The notes under the pieces are model-generated. The model made no database searches and was not told the DNA's origin. It saw only the letters and a program-made list of their open reading frames with translations. A program made the translations under genes and the position numbers. From assembly GCA_963662175.1 (NCBI GenBank), contig OY759222.1, positions 2,152,713-2,216,712 on the forward strand: DNA of 64,000 bases, given 5' to 3'. The DNA comes from Aradus depressus (taxonomy: Eukaryota > Arthropoda > Insecta > Hemiptera > Aradidae). Shown piece after piece: positions 6,953 to 18,899 of this stretch; within the stretch, counting starts at the first letter, position 1, and each line of letters opens with the position of its first letter.

Positions 6953-9384
6953 CATTTACAAATGTTGAGCGTCATCACAGAGTTCCCTACGTTATTTATG
7001 CGGATTTTGAATCTATCTTGGAACCTATTGCTGGATGTCGTCCATCATCTGAGTCATCATTTACTACTCCTGTTCAAGAACATATTCCAATGTCGTTTTG
7101 TACGTATGTGAAAAGTTCTTCTGGTCTTCCACCAATCTCTACAGCTCCGTATTTGTATAGAGGACCTGATGCAGCCAGAGTTTTTATAGAACACATCATC
7201 GAATTGAGTAAAGCTATATCAGCTGTCTACAATGATAACCCTGTGGCTATTAATATGAATTCTGATCAAGAAACCCAGTGGGATTTAGCAACTACATGTT
7301 ACCTCTGTGAAAATGAATTCACAGAGTCGAATTTGAAAGTACGTGATCATTGTCATCTCACTGGGGATTATACAGGTGCAGCATGCAATAGTTGTAATTT
7401 GAAATGTTGTATTCCTAAATTTATTCCAATTATTTTTCACAATCTCACAAACTATGATTCAAAATTTATAATTAGACAGCTGAGTAATAAAAAATGTGGT
7501 AGAGTTACAATTATACCTCACACTCAGGAAAAGTTTATATCATTTTCAGTTAAGATTGGCAACATTTGGATGAGGTTTATTGATTCTTTTCGTTTTATGT
7601 CCTCCAGCTTGGATCAGCTTGCTCGAAATTTACCATCTGATGCATTTTTGGAAACATCACGTTTCTTTCCGAGTGAGCATATGTCTCTCATGACCCGAAA
7701 AGGTGTGTTTCCGTATGATTATGTAGATTCTATGAAGAAACTGGATGAAACTCAATTACCACCAAAGGAAGCATTTTTCAATTCGTTAACACAATCACAT
7801 ATTGATGAGGAAGACTATGCACATGCTCAGACTGTCTGGAAAACATTTCAATGTACTACGTTGGGTAGTTATAGTGATATCTATTTAAAATCAGATGTGT
7901 TAATTTTATCGGATACGTTTGAATCATTTCGAAATATGACTATGAAAAACTATGGAGTTGATGCGGCTACCCACTACTATACGACACCAGGACTCTCCTT
8001 TGATGCTATGTTACGATATGCAAAGACTAAGCTAACACTATTACAGGATTATGATATGATAATGTTTTTCGAGAAAGGTATAAGAGGGGGGATATGTCAA
8101 GCATCACATCGATATGCTACAGCAAACAATAAATACATGAAAAATTATGATCCACAAAAAGAATCATCATACATCACTTATCTGGATGCTAACAATCTAT
8201 ACGGATATGCCATGAGCAAATATTTACCATATGGCGATTTTCAATGGGTGGAAAGACCGGAAGAGGTTGACATTCTTAATTTACGAGAAGACGATGATAC
8301 AGGCTATGTATTTGAGGTGGACGTGATGTACCCGGCAAAACTTCACGAGATGCATGACGATTTACCATTTTTGGCCGAGACGATTCCTCCCCCAGGTGGC
8401 AAGGTTAAAAAATTGATTCCTCATTTAAATTCACGCGAACGATATGTGGTACACTATGTAGCTCTAAAACAGGCTCTACAGCATGGACTCGAGATTGAAA
8501 AGATCCATAGAGCAATCAGTTTCAAGCAATCACCCTGGCTGCGGTCGTATATAGATCTTAATACACAACTTAGACAAAATGCACAAAATGATTTCGAAAA
8601 AGATTTCTTCAAACTCATGAATAACTCCATATTCGGGAAGACGATGGAAAATGTACGAAATCGACAGAATATACAGCTAGTCAAGACTGCAAGACAAATG
8701 ATGAGACTAATAGTAAAAGCTAATTTTCTTGAGAGAATTATCTACGACGAGGAGCTAGCAGCGGTTGTAATGGCCAAGACAAAAATATACTTTAATAAGC
8801 CCATATATGTGGGTATGTGTATACTCGATTTGTCCAAGGAACTCATGTACAGATTTCATTATGATTTAATGTTGTCTAGATACGGAAAAGAAAGATTAAA
8901 ATTGATGTATTGTGATACTGACTCTCTCATCTATCATGTGATAACACAAGACCTCTACTCAGATATGCATTCAATGCTGGATCATTTCGATACGTCCAAT
9001 TATCCTCCAGACCATGTGCTATTTTCACTCATTAATAAGCAGGTAATTGGAAAATTCAAGGATGAAGTATATGGAGAAATTATAGAAAAGTTTATTGCAT
9101 TACGAGCAAAGGTGTATGCATTTTCCATTGCCTTTAAGAAAATTGTAAAAAAGGCAAAAGGTGTGTCACGTGCTTCACTGAGACATTTTATTTCTTTGGA
9201 AGATTACGAAAGGACACTATTTGATTCTACATTAATGTTTACATCCATGAGAAGTATAAGATCATACAAGCATATACTGTACACCATCGATCAAAATAAA
9301 TTGGCACTAAATCCATTTGATGACAAGCGGCACATTCTTGAAGATGGTATATCTACTCATGCACATGGTCATTTTTTAAACTAA
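6949..9384 (+). CDS. polB: Protein-primed family B DNA polymerase
   Basis: The 811-aa replicative polymerase of the element. The 3'-5' exonuclease motifs are Exo I YADFES (17-22, D19 and E21), Exo II FHNLTNYDSKF (163-173) and Exo III IYLKSDVL (311-318). Between Exo I and II sits a Cys/His insert (C117, C120, DHCH at 133-136, C146, C149) like an endonuclease VII zinc/HNH motif. Polymerase motif A is YLDANNLYGYAM (411-422), motif B KLMNNSIFGKTMENVRNR (555-572) and motif C YCDTDS (654-659). All expected acidic residues are present, so the enzyme looks catalytically complete. The ATG overlaps the stop of the zinc-finger ORF; the exonuclease domain follows almost at once, so part of the N-terminus may depend on that ORF. 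Confidence 0.92.
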   Translation: MTFTNVERHHRVPYVIYADFESILEPIAGCRPSSESSFTTPVQEHIPMSFCTYVKSSSGLPPISTAPYLYRGPDAARVFIEHIIELSKAISAVYNDNPVAINMNSDQETQWDLATTCYLCENEFTESNLKVRDHCHLTGDYTGAACNSCNLKCCIPKFIPIIFHNLTNYDSKFIIRQLSNKKCGRVTIIPHTQEKFISFSVKIGNIWMRFIDSFRFMSSSLDQLARNLPSDAFLETSRFFPSEHMSLMTRKGVFPYDYVDSMKKLDETQLPPKEAFFNSLTQSHIDEEDYAHAQTVWKTFQCTTLGSYSDIYLKSDVLILSDTFESFRNMTMKNYGVDAATHYYTTPGLSFDAMLRYAKTKLTLLQDYDMIMFFEKGIRGGICQASHRYATANNKYMKNYDPQKESSYITYLDANNLYGYAMSKYLPYGDFQWVERPEEVDILNLREDDDTGYVFEVDVMYPAKLHEMHDDLPFLAETIPPPGGKVKKLIPHLNSRERYVVHYVALKQALQHGLEIEKIHRAISFKQSPWLRSYIDLNTQLRQNAQNDFEKDFFKLMNNSIFGKTMENVRNRQNIQLVKTARQMMRLIVKANFLERIIYDEELAAVVMAKTKIYFNKPIYVGMCILDLSKELMYRFHYDLMLSRYGKERLKLMYCDTDSLIYHVITQDLYSDMHSMLDHFDTSNYPPDHVLFSLINKQVIGKFKDEVYGEIIEKFIALRAKVYAFSIAFKKIVKKAKGVSRASLRHFISLEDYERTLFDSTLMFTSMRSIRSYKHILYTIDQNKLALNPFDDKRHILEDGISTHAHGHFLN

Positions 9385-9784
9385 TTCACTTTTCCCCCTC
9401 AAACTCGAGAATTATCATCTTGTGAATTACCTACTGAGTTGACCCCCGAATCACTAGAAGAATTTTAAGATTGTATAAAAATGATATGCAGATACATATG
9501 ATGAAGAAAATGTGTAAAGTTCATTCTGACCCCTAAATTTCCTCTGCCATCGTTGGTCCACATTTCATCGGACCTCTCTTATCCACCCCACAACTTCCTC
9601 AAATGTGCTTCCGCTTTGACGTAGCGAGGAGGCTTAATTGATTTATATGATCAAGAACCAAGAGAAGCACTATTTTCTTTTTTTAATTTTATGTCTAATT
9701 TTTTTTTTTTTTTTTTTCAGATCTGTCCCGCATGATTGAGGGAGCTGAGAATAATTCACTAATTTTTTCTGTTTATTGTTCCAG
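9385..9784. other. Non-coding spacer with splice-acceptor-like tracts
   Basis: No gene seen. A long T tract ending in TTTCAG (acceptor at 9720) and a second acceptor-like site, TTTATTGTTCCAG (ending 9784), lie just before the next coding exon. An upstream exon of that gene may lie here but I could not place it. Confidence 0.5.
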
Positions 9785-10233
9785 TTGTGCCGCCGCCATC
9801 AGGGCTTTTTGAGGCGGCTCCAATCACTCCCCATCCCCTACGTCCACGAGGTGAGGGAACTCCCTCTATGGGAATCATTCCCCATTAAACGATTCGGCGG
9901 GTCGGGGAAGGAAACAACCGTTGCCCTCCATGTGAGGGGGGACCTGTGGGAGGTGCGACTCCCAGAAAAATATAATGATATAATTGATGACAACCTTTTC
10001 TGGGAGTCACCCGAATACGGGTTTACCATAACATACGAGGGCAATATTGGAGGAGTGGAGAAAATAATTTTCAAGTATGATTTTAAATATATCCATTAAC
10101 ACACATAAATTTAATTTTAATTTTGTATTTATTCTTCTTTTTTTTCTGTTATAGAGAAAACCCCGACTTCGAGCCCCCTGAAATATATTACACCGCCCCT
10201 CACGCTGACACGGAAGATGAATTTTGGGATTAA
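9785..10233 (+). CDS. Spliced small protein, possible OB-fold ssDNA-binding protein (last two exons)
   Basis: Exon 9785-10074 begins after an acceptor-like TTCCAG and reads LCRRHQGFLRRL, then a beta-rich stretch TTVALHVRGDLWEVRLPEKY and GFTITYEGN. A donor (AA/GTATGA) at 10075 and an acceptor TGTTATAG ending at 10154 define an 80-base intron. The phases agree: two bases before plus one after complete a Lys codon. Exon 10155-10233 continues ENPDFEPPEIYYTAP and ends in an acidic ADTEDEFWD tail before TAA. The pattern of a short beta-barrel followed by an acidic tail recalls small ssDNA-binding proteins near Polinton polymerases, but this is inference. The 5' exon and start codon are not identified. 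Without splicing the frame would stop at 10099. Confidence 0.5.
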
Positions 10234-10652
10234 TTTTATAAATACATTTTTATTTTTTTCTATATTTTTTTTCATTGACTTCCTACCTCACTGAATATTA
10301 TAATATGCAAATCTTGGTGTGGTCTGGACCAAGGTCGACGAGATTGGTGACTCACTGAAGGTTGAATGAGGTGGTGGTATAATCTCGTGTGTTTATATGC
10401 AAGGTTCAATGACCTGTCAGACGCTAGCGATTTTTTTTTCGAATCACTGAGATAGCAAAAAAAAATATATAAATGATAAGTTTACATCTGTTTGACACAC
10501 AATCATTTGACACACAATCATTTGACACAATCCACTGGACTTTAAAACCTGACCTGGTCCATTTAACTCATGACCTTCCTAACACTCGAGGCACTACTAG
10601 ACCAGCATAGCGCCCCTTTAACAGGCCCAGGTCCGGCCAAATTACCCTACTA
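10234..10652. other. Non-coding region between element and satellite
   Basis: AT-rich, no gene seen. It contains a 15-bp tandem motif, AATCATTTGACACAC, in about three copies (10488-10530), and a more GC-rich end (10590-10650) just before the satellite. The right terminal inverted repeat of the Polinton-like element is expected here, but without its left partner I cannot mark it. Confidence 0.4.
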
Positions 10653-13600
10653 TGGCTCATTAATGAATGATTGTATTTGCATAGAATTTAAAAAATAAAA
10701 CTCTTATAAGCCCGTTTGAAAACCGGACTATGTGGCGTCTCAAAATTGTGAAGAGGGGGTAGGTTGTGCGGGAGGGGGGGGGGGGAAGCATAAAATAAGT
10801 GATTGCTCATTAATGAATGATTGTATTTGCATAGAATTTAAAAAATAAAACTCTTATAAGCCCGATTGAAAAACGGACTATGTGGCGTCTCAAAATTGTG
10901 AAGAGGGGGTAGGTTGTGCGAGAGAGGGGGGGGGGGGGGAAGCATAAAATAAGTGATTGCTCATTAATGAATGATTGTATTTGCATAGAATTTAAAAAAT
11001 AAAACTCTTATAAGCCCGATTGAAAACCGGACTATGTGGCGTCTCAAAATTGTGAAGAGGGGGTAGGTTGTGCGAGAGAGGGGGGGGGGGAAGCATAAAA
11101 TAAGTGATTGCTCATTAACGAATGATTGTATTTCCATAGAATTTAAAAAATAAAACTCTTATAAGCCCGATTGAAAACCGGACTATGTGGCGTCTCAAAA
11201 TTGTGAAGAGGGGGTAGGTTGTGCGGGAGAGGGGGGGGGAAGCATAAAATAAGTGATTGCTCATTAACGAATGATTGTATTTGCATAGAATTTAAAAAAT
11301 AAAACTCTTATAAGCCCGATTGAAAAACGGACTATGTGGCGTCTCAAAATTGTGAAGAGGGGGTAGGTTGTGCGGGAGAGGGGGGGGGGGGGAAGCATAA
11401 AATAAGTGATTGCTCATTAACGAATGATTGTATTTGCATAGAATTTAAAAAATAAAACTCTTATAAGCCCGATTGAAAACCGGACTATGTGGCGTCTCAA
11501 AATTGTGAAGAGGGGGTAGGTTGTGCGGGAGAGGGGGGGGGGGGGGAGCATAAAATAAGTGATTGCACATTAACGAATGATTGTATTTGCATAGAATTTA
11601 AAAAATAAAACTCTTATAAGCCCGATTGAAAACCGGACTATGTGGCGTCTCAAAATTGTGAAGAGGGGGTAGGTTGTGCGGGAGAGGGGGGGGGGAAGCA
11701 TAAAATAAGTGATTGCTCATTAATGAATGATTGTATTTGCATAGAATTTAAAAAATAAAACTCTTATAAGCCCGATTGAAAACCGGACTATGTGGCGTCT
11801 CAAAATTGTGAAGAGGGGGTAGGTTGTGCGGGAGAGGGGGGGGGAGCATAAAATAAGTGATTGCACATTAACGAATGATTGTATTTGCATAGAATTAAAA
11901 AAATAAAACTCTTATAAGCCCGATTGAAAACCGGACTATGTGGCGTCTCAAAATTGTGAAGAGGGGGTAGGTTGTACGGGCTGGGGGGTGGGGAGCATAA
12001 AATGAGTGATTGCTCATTAACGAATGATTGTATTTGCATAGAATTTAAAAAATAAAACTCTTATAAGCCCGATTGAAAACCGGACTATGTGGCGTCTCAA
12101 AATTGTGAAAAGGGGGTAGGTTGTACGGGCTGGGGGGTGGGGAGCATAAAATGAGTGATTGCTCATTAACGAATGATTGTATTTGCATAGAATTTAAAAA
12201 ATAAAACTCTTATAAGCCCGATTGAAAACCGGACTATGTGGCGTCTCAAAATTGTGAAGAGGGGGTAGGTTATGCGGGAGAGGGGTGGGGGAAGCATAAA
12301 ATAAGTGATTGCTCATTAATGAATGATTGTATTTGCATAGAATTTAAAAAATAAAACTCTTATAAGCCCGATTGAAAAACGGACTATGTGGCGTCTCAAA
12401 ATTGTGAAGAGGGGGTAGGTTGTGCGGGAGAGGGGGGGGGGGGAAGCATAAAATAAGTGATTGCTCATTAACGAATGATTGTATTTGCATAGAATTTAAA
12501 AAATAAAACTCTTATAAGCCCGATTGAAAAACGGACTATGTGGCGTCTCAAAATTGTGAAGAGGGGGTAGGTTGTACGGGCTGGGGGGGGGGGGGGGGAG
12601 CATAAAATGAGTGATTGCTCATTAACGAATGATTGTATTTGCATAGAATTTAAAAAATAAAACTCTTATAAGCCCGATTGAAAACCGGACTATGTGGCGT
12701 CTCAAAATTGTGAAGAGGGGGTAGGTTGTGCGGGAGAGGGGGGGGGAAGCATAAAATAAGTGATTGCTCATTAACGAATGATTGTATTTGCATAGAATTT
12801 AAAAAATAAAACTCTTATAAGCCCGATTGAAAACCGGACTATGTGGCGTCTCAAAATTGTGAAGAGGGGGTAGGTTGTGCGGGAGAGGGGGGGGGGGGGA
12901 GCATAAAATAAGTGATTGCACATTAACGAATGATTGTATTTGCATAGAATTTAAAAAATAAAACTCTTATAAGCCCGATTGAAAACCGGACTATGTGGCG
13001 TCTCAAAATTGTGAAGAGGGGGTAGGTTGTGCGGGAGAGGGGGGGGGGAAGCATAAAATAAGTGATTGCTCATTAATGAATGATTGTATTTGCATAGAAT
13101 TTAAAAAATAAAACTCTTATAAGCCCAATTGAAAACCGGACTATGTGGCGTCTCAAAATTGTGAAGAGGGGGTAGGTTGTGCGGGAGAGGGGGGGGGAGC
13201 ATAAAATAAGTGATTGCACATTAACGAATGATTGTATTTGCATAGAATTAAAAAAATAAAACTCTTATAAGCCCGATTGAAAACCGGACTATGTGGCGTC
13301 TCAAAATTGTGAAGAGGGGGTAGGTTGTACGGGCTGGGGGGTGGGGAGCATAAAATGAGTGATTGCTCATTAACGAATGATTGTATTTGCATAGAATTTA
13401 AAAAATAAAACTCTTATAAGCCCGATTGAAAACCGGACTATGTGGCGTCTCAAAATTGTGAAAAGGGGGTAGGTTGTACGGGCTGGGGGGTGGGGAGCAT
13501 AAAATGAGTGAATGCTCATTAACGAATGATTGTATTTGCATAGAATTTAAAAAATAAAACTCTTATAAGCCCGATTGAAAACCGGACTATGTGGCGTCTC

Positions 13601-16600
13601 AAAATTGTGAAGAGGGGGTAGGTTGTGCGGGAGAGGGGTGGGGGAAGCATAAAATAAGTGATTGCTCATTAATGAATGATTGTATTTGCATAGAATTTAA
13701 AAAATAAAACTCTTATAAGCCCGATTGAAAAACGGACTATGTGGCGTCTCAAAATTGTGAAGAGGGGGTAGGTTGTACGGGCTGGGGGGGGGGGGGGGAG
13801 CATAAAATGAGTGATTGCTCATTAACGAATGATTGTATTTGCATAGAATTTAAAAAATAAAACTCTTATAAGCCCGATTGAAAACCGGACTATGTGGCGT
13901 CTCAAAATTGTGAAAAGGGGGTAGGTTGTGCGGGAGAGGGGGGGGGGAAGCATAAAATAAGTGATTGCTCATTAACGAATGATTGTATTTGCATAGAATT
14001 TAAAAAATAAAACTCTTATAAGCCCGATTGAAAAACGCACTATGTGGCGTCTCAAAATTGTGAAGAGGGGGTAGGTTGTGCGGGAGAGGGGGGGGGGGGA
14101 AGCATAAAATAAGTGATTGCTCATTAACGAATGATTGTATTTGCATAGAATTTAAAAAATAAAACTCTTATAAGCCCGATTGAAAAACGGACTATGTGGC
14201 GTCTCAAAATTGTGAAGAGGGGGTAGGTTGTACGGGCTGGGGGGGGGGGGGGGAGCATAAAATGAGTGATTGCTCATTAACGAATGATTGTATTTGCATA
14301 GAATTTAAAAAATAAAACTCTTATAAGCCCAATTGAAAACCGGACTATGTGGCGTCTCAAAATTGTGAAGAGGGGGTAGGTTGTGCGGGAGAGGGGGGGG
14401 GGGAAGCATAAAATAAGTGATTGCTCATTAATGAATGATTGTATTTGCATAGAATTTAAAAAATAAAACTCTTATAAGCCCGATTGAAAAACGGACTATG
14501 TGGCGTCTCAAAATTGTGAAGAGGGGGTAGGTTGTACGGGCTGGGGGGGGGGGGGGAGCATAAAATGAGTGATTGCTCATTAACGAATGATTGTATTTGC
14601 ATAGAATTTAAAAAATAAAACTCTTATAAGCCCGATTGAAAACCGGACTATGTGGCGTCTCAAAATTGTGAAGAGGGGGTAGGTTGTGCGGGAGAGGGGG
14701 GGGGAAGCATAAAATAAGTGATTGCTCATTAACGAATGATTGTATTTGCATAGAATTTAAAAAATAAAACTCTTATAAGCCCGATTGAAAAACGGACTAT
14801 GTGGCGTCTCAAAATTGTGAAGAGGGGGTAGGTTGTGCGGGAGAGGGGGGGGGGGGAAGCATAAAATAAGTGATTGCTCATTAACGAATGATTGTATTTG
14901 CATAGAATTTAAAAAATAAAACTCTTATAAGCCCGATTGAAAAACGGACTATGTGGCGTCTCAAAATTGTGAAGAGGGGGTAGGTTGTACGGGCTGGGGG
15001 GGGGGGGAGCATAAAATAAGTGATTGCACATTAACGAATGATTGTATTTGCATAGAATTAAAAAAATAAAACTCTTATAAGCCCGATTGAAAACCGGACT
15101 ATGTGGCGTCTCAAAATTGTGAAGAGGGGGTAGGTTGTACGGGCTGGGGGGTGGGGAGCATAAAATGAGTGATTGCTCATTAACGAATGATTGTATTTGC
15201 ATAGAATTTAAAAAATAAAACTCTTATAAGCCCGATTGAAAACCGGACTATGTGGCGTCTCAAAATTGTGAAAAGGGGGTAGGTTGTACGGGCTGGGGGG
15301 TGGGGAGCATAAAATGAGTGATTGCTCATTAACGAATGATTGTATTTGCATAGAATTTAAAAAATAAAACTCTTATAAGCCCGATTGAAAACCGGACTAT
15401 GTGGCGTCTCAAAATTGTGAAGAGGGGGTAGGTTATGCGGGAGAGGGGTGGGGGAAGCATAAAATAAGTGATTGCTCATTAATGAATGATTGTATTTGCA
15501 TAGAATTTAAAAAATAAAACTCTTATAAGCCCGATTGAAAAACGGACTATGTGGCGTCTCAAAATTGTGAAGAGGGGGTAGGTTGTGCGGGAGAGGGGGG
15601 GGGGGGGGAAGCATAAAATAAGTGATTGCTCATTAACGAATGATTGTATTTGCATAGAATTTAAAAAATAAAACTCTTATAAGCCCGATTGAAAAACGGA
15701 CTATGTGGCGTCTCAAAATTGTGAAGAGGGGGTAGGTTGTACGGGCTGGGGGGGGGGGGGGAGCATAAAATGAGTGATTGCTCATTAACGAATGATTGTA
15801 TTTGCATAGAATTTAAAAAATAAAACTCTTATAAGCCCGATTGAAAACCGGACTATGTGGCGTCTCAAAATTGTGAAGAGGGGGTAGGTTGTGCGGGAGA
15901 GGGGGGGGGAAGCATAAAATAAGTGATTGCTCATTAACGAATGATTGTATTTGCATAGAATTTAAAAAATAAAACTCTTATAAGCCCGATTGAAAACCGG
16001 ACTATGTGGCGTCTCAAAATTGTGAAGAGGGGGTAGGTTGTGCGGGAGAGGGGGGGGGGGGGAGCATAAAATAAGTGATTGCACATTAACGAATGATTGT
16101 ATTTGCATAGAATTTAAAAAATAAAACTCTTATAAGCCCGATTGAAAACCGGACTATGTGGCGTCTCAAAATTGTGAAGAGGGGGTAGGTTGTGCGGGAG
16201 AGGGGGGGGGGAAGCATAAAATAAGTGATTGCTCATTAATGAATGATTGTATTTGCATAGAATTTAAAAAATAAAACTCTTATAAGCCCAATTGAAAACC
16301 GGACTATGTGGCGTCTCAAAATTGTGAAGAGGGGGTAGGTTGTGCGGGAGAGGGGGGGGGAGCATAAAATAAGTGATTGCACATTAACGAATGATTGTAT
16401 TTGCATAGAATTAAAAAAATAAAACTCTTATAAGCCCGATTGAAAACCGGACTATGTGGCGTCTCAAAATTGTGAAGAGGGGGTAGGTTGTACGGGCTGG
16501 GGGGTGGGGAGCATAAAATGAGTGATTGCTCATTAACGAATGATTGTATTTGCATAGAATTTAAAAAATAAAACTCTTATAAGCCCGATTGAAAACCGGA

Positions 16601-18899
16601 CTATGTGGCGTCTCAAAATTGTGAAAAGGGGGTAGGTTGTACGGGCTGGGGGGTGGGGAGCATAAAATGAGTGAATGCTCATTAACGAATGATTGTATTT
16701 GCATAGAATTTAAAAAATAAAACTCTTATAAGCCCGATTGAAAACCGGACTATGTGGCGTCTCAAAATTGTGAAGAGGGGGTAGGTTGTGCGGGAGAGGG
16801 GTGGGGGAAGCATAAAATAAGTGATTGCTCATTAATGAATGATTGTATTTGCATAGAATTTAAAAAATAAAACTCTTATAAGCCCGATTGAAAAACGGAC
16901 TATGTGGCGTCTCAAAATTGTGAAGAGGGGGTAGGTTGTACGGGCTGGGGGGGGGGGGGGGGAGCATAAAATGAGTGATTGCTCATTAACGAATGATTGT
17001 ATTTGCATAGAATTTAAAAAATAAAACTCTTATAAGCCCGATTGAAAACCGGACTATGTGGCGTCTCAAAATTGTGAAAAGGGGGTAGGTTGTGCGGGAG
17101 AGGGGGGGGGGGAGCATAAAATGAGTGATTGCTCATTAACGAATGATTGTATTTGCATAGAATTTAAAAAATAAAACTCTTATAAGCCCGATTGAAAACC
17201 GGACTATGTGGCGTCTCAAAATTGTGAAAAGGGGGTAGGTTGTGCGGGAGAGGGGGGGGGGAAGCATAAAATAAGTGATTGCTCATTAACGAATGATTGT
17301 ATTTGCATAGAATTTAAAAAATAAAACTCTTATAAGCCCGATTGAAAAACGGACTATGTGGCGTCTCAAAATTGTGAAGAGGGGGTAGGTTGTACGGGCT
17401 GGGGGGGGGGGGGGAGCATAAAATGAGTGATTGCTCATTAACGAATGATTGTATTTGCATAGAATTTAAAAAATAAAACTCTTATAAGCCCAATTGAAAA
17501 CCGGACTATGTGGCGTCTCAAAATTGTGAAGAGGGGGTAGGTTGTGCGGGAGAGGGGGGGGGGGAAGCATAAAATAAGTGATTGCTCATTAATGAATGAT
17601 TGTATTTGCATAGAATTTAAAAAATAAAACTCTTATAAGCCCGATTGAAAAACGGACTATGTGGCGTCTCAAAATTGTGAAGAGGGGGTAGGTTGTACGG
17701 GCTGGGGGGGGGGGGGAGCATAAAATGAGTGATTGCTCATTAACGAATGATTGTATTTGCATAGAATTTAAAAAATAAAACTCTTATAAGCCCGATTGAA
17801 AACCGGACTATGTGGCGTCTCAAAATTGTGAAGAGGGGGTAGGTTGTGCGGGAGAGGGGGGGGGGAAGCATAAAATAAGTGATTGCTCATTAACGAATGA
17901 TTGTATTTGCATAGAATTTAAAAAATAAAACTCTTATAAGCCCGATTGAAAAACGGACTATGTGGCGTCTCAAAATTGTGAAGAGGGGGTAGGTTGTGCG
18001 GGAGAGGGGGGGGGGGGAAGCATAAAATAAGTGATTGCTCATTAACGAATGATTGTATTTGCATAGAATTTAAAAAATAAAACTCTTATAAGCCCGATTG
18101 AAAAACGGACTATGTGGCGTCTCAAAATTGTGAAGAGGGGGTAGGTTGTACGGGCTGGGGGGGGGGGGAGCATAAAATGAGTGATTGCTCATTAACGAAT
18201 GATTGTATTTGCATAGAATTTAAAAAATAAAACTCTTATAAGCCCGATTGAAAACCGGACTATGTGGCGTCTCAAAATTGTGAAGAGGGGGTAGGTTGTG
18301 CGGGAGAGGGGGGGGGGGGGAAGCATAAAATAAGTGATTGCTCATTAACGAATGATTGTATTTGCATAGAATTTAAAAAATAAAACTCTTATAAGCCCGA
18401 TTGAAAAACGGACTATGTGGCGTCTCAAAATTGTGAAGAGGGGGTAGGTTGTGCGGGAGAGGGGGGGGGGGGGAAGCATAAAATAAGTGATTGCTCATTA
18501 ACGAATGATTGTATTTGCATAGAATTTAAAAAATAAAACTCTTATAAGCCCGATTGAAAAACGGACTATGTGGCGTCTCAAAATTGTGAAGAGGGGGTAG
18601 GTTGTGCGGGAGAGGGGGGGGGGAAGCATAAAATAAGTGATTGCTCATTAACGAATGATTGTATTTGCATAGAATTTAAAAAATAAAACTCTTATAAGCC
18701 CGATTGAAAAACGGACTATGTGGCGTCTCAAAATTGTGAAGAGGGGGTAGGTTGTGCGGGAGAGGGGGGGGGGGAAGCATAAAATAAGTGATTCCTCATT
18801 AACGAATGATTGTATTTGCATAGAATTTAAAAAATAAAACTCTTATAAGCCCGATTGAAAAACGGACTATGTGGCGTCTCAAAATTGTGAAGAGGAGGT

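Larger units (their letters stand above)
1..10233. mobile_element. Polinton/Maverick-like (adintovirus-like) integrated element, right part
   Basis: Eleven closely packed genes form a virus-like block: A32-type packaging ATPase, PLA2 virion protein, adenovirus-type protease, penton-like and double-jelly-roll capsid proteins, and a protein-primed family B DNA polymerase. This combination defines Polintons and the related adintoviruses. The left end lies outside the window, and the expected retrovirus-type integrase was not found here. I could not identify the right terminal inverted repeat; it should fall between about 10.2 and 10.65 kb, before the satellite. Frames are mostly open, so the insertion is young or under constraint, although two junctions look altered or unusual (1510 and 6949). 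The right boundary given is the end of the last gene I can place. Confidence 0.85.
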
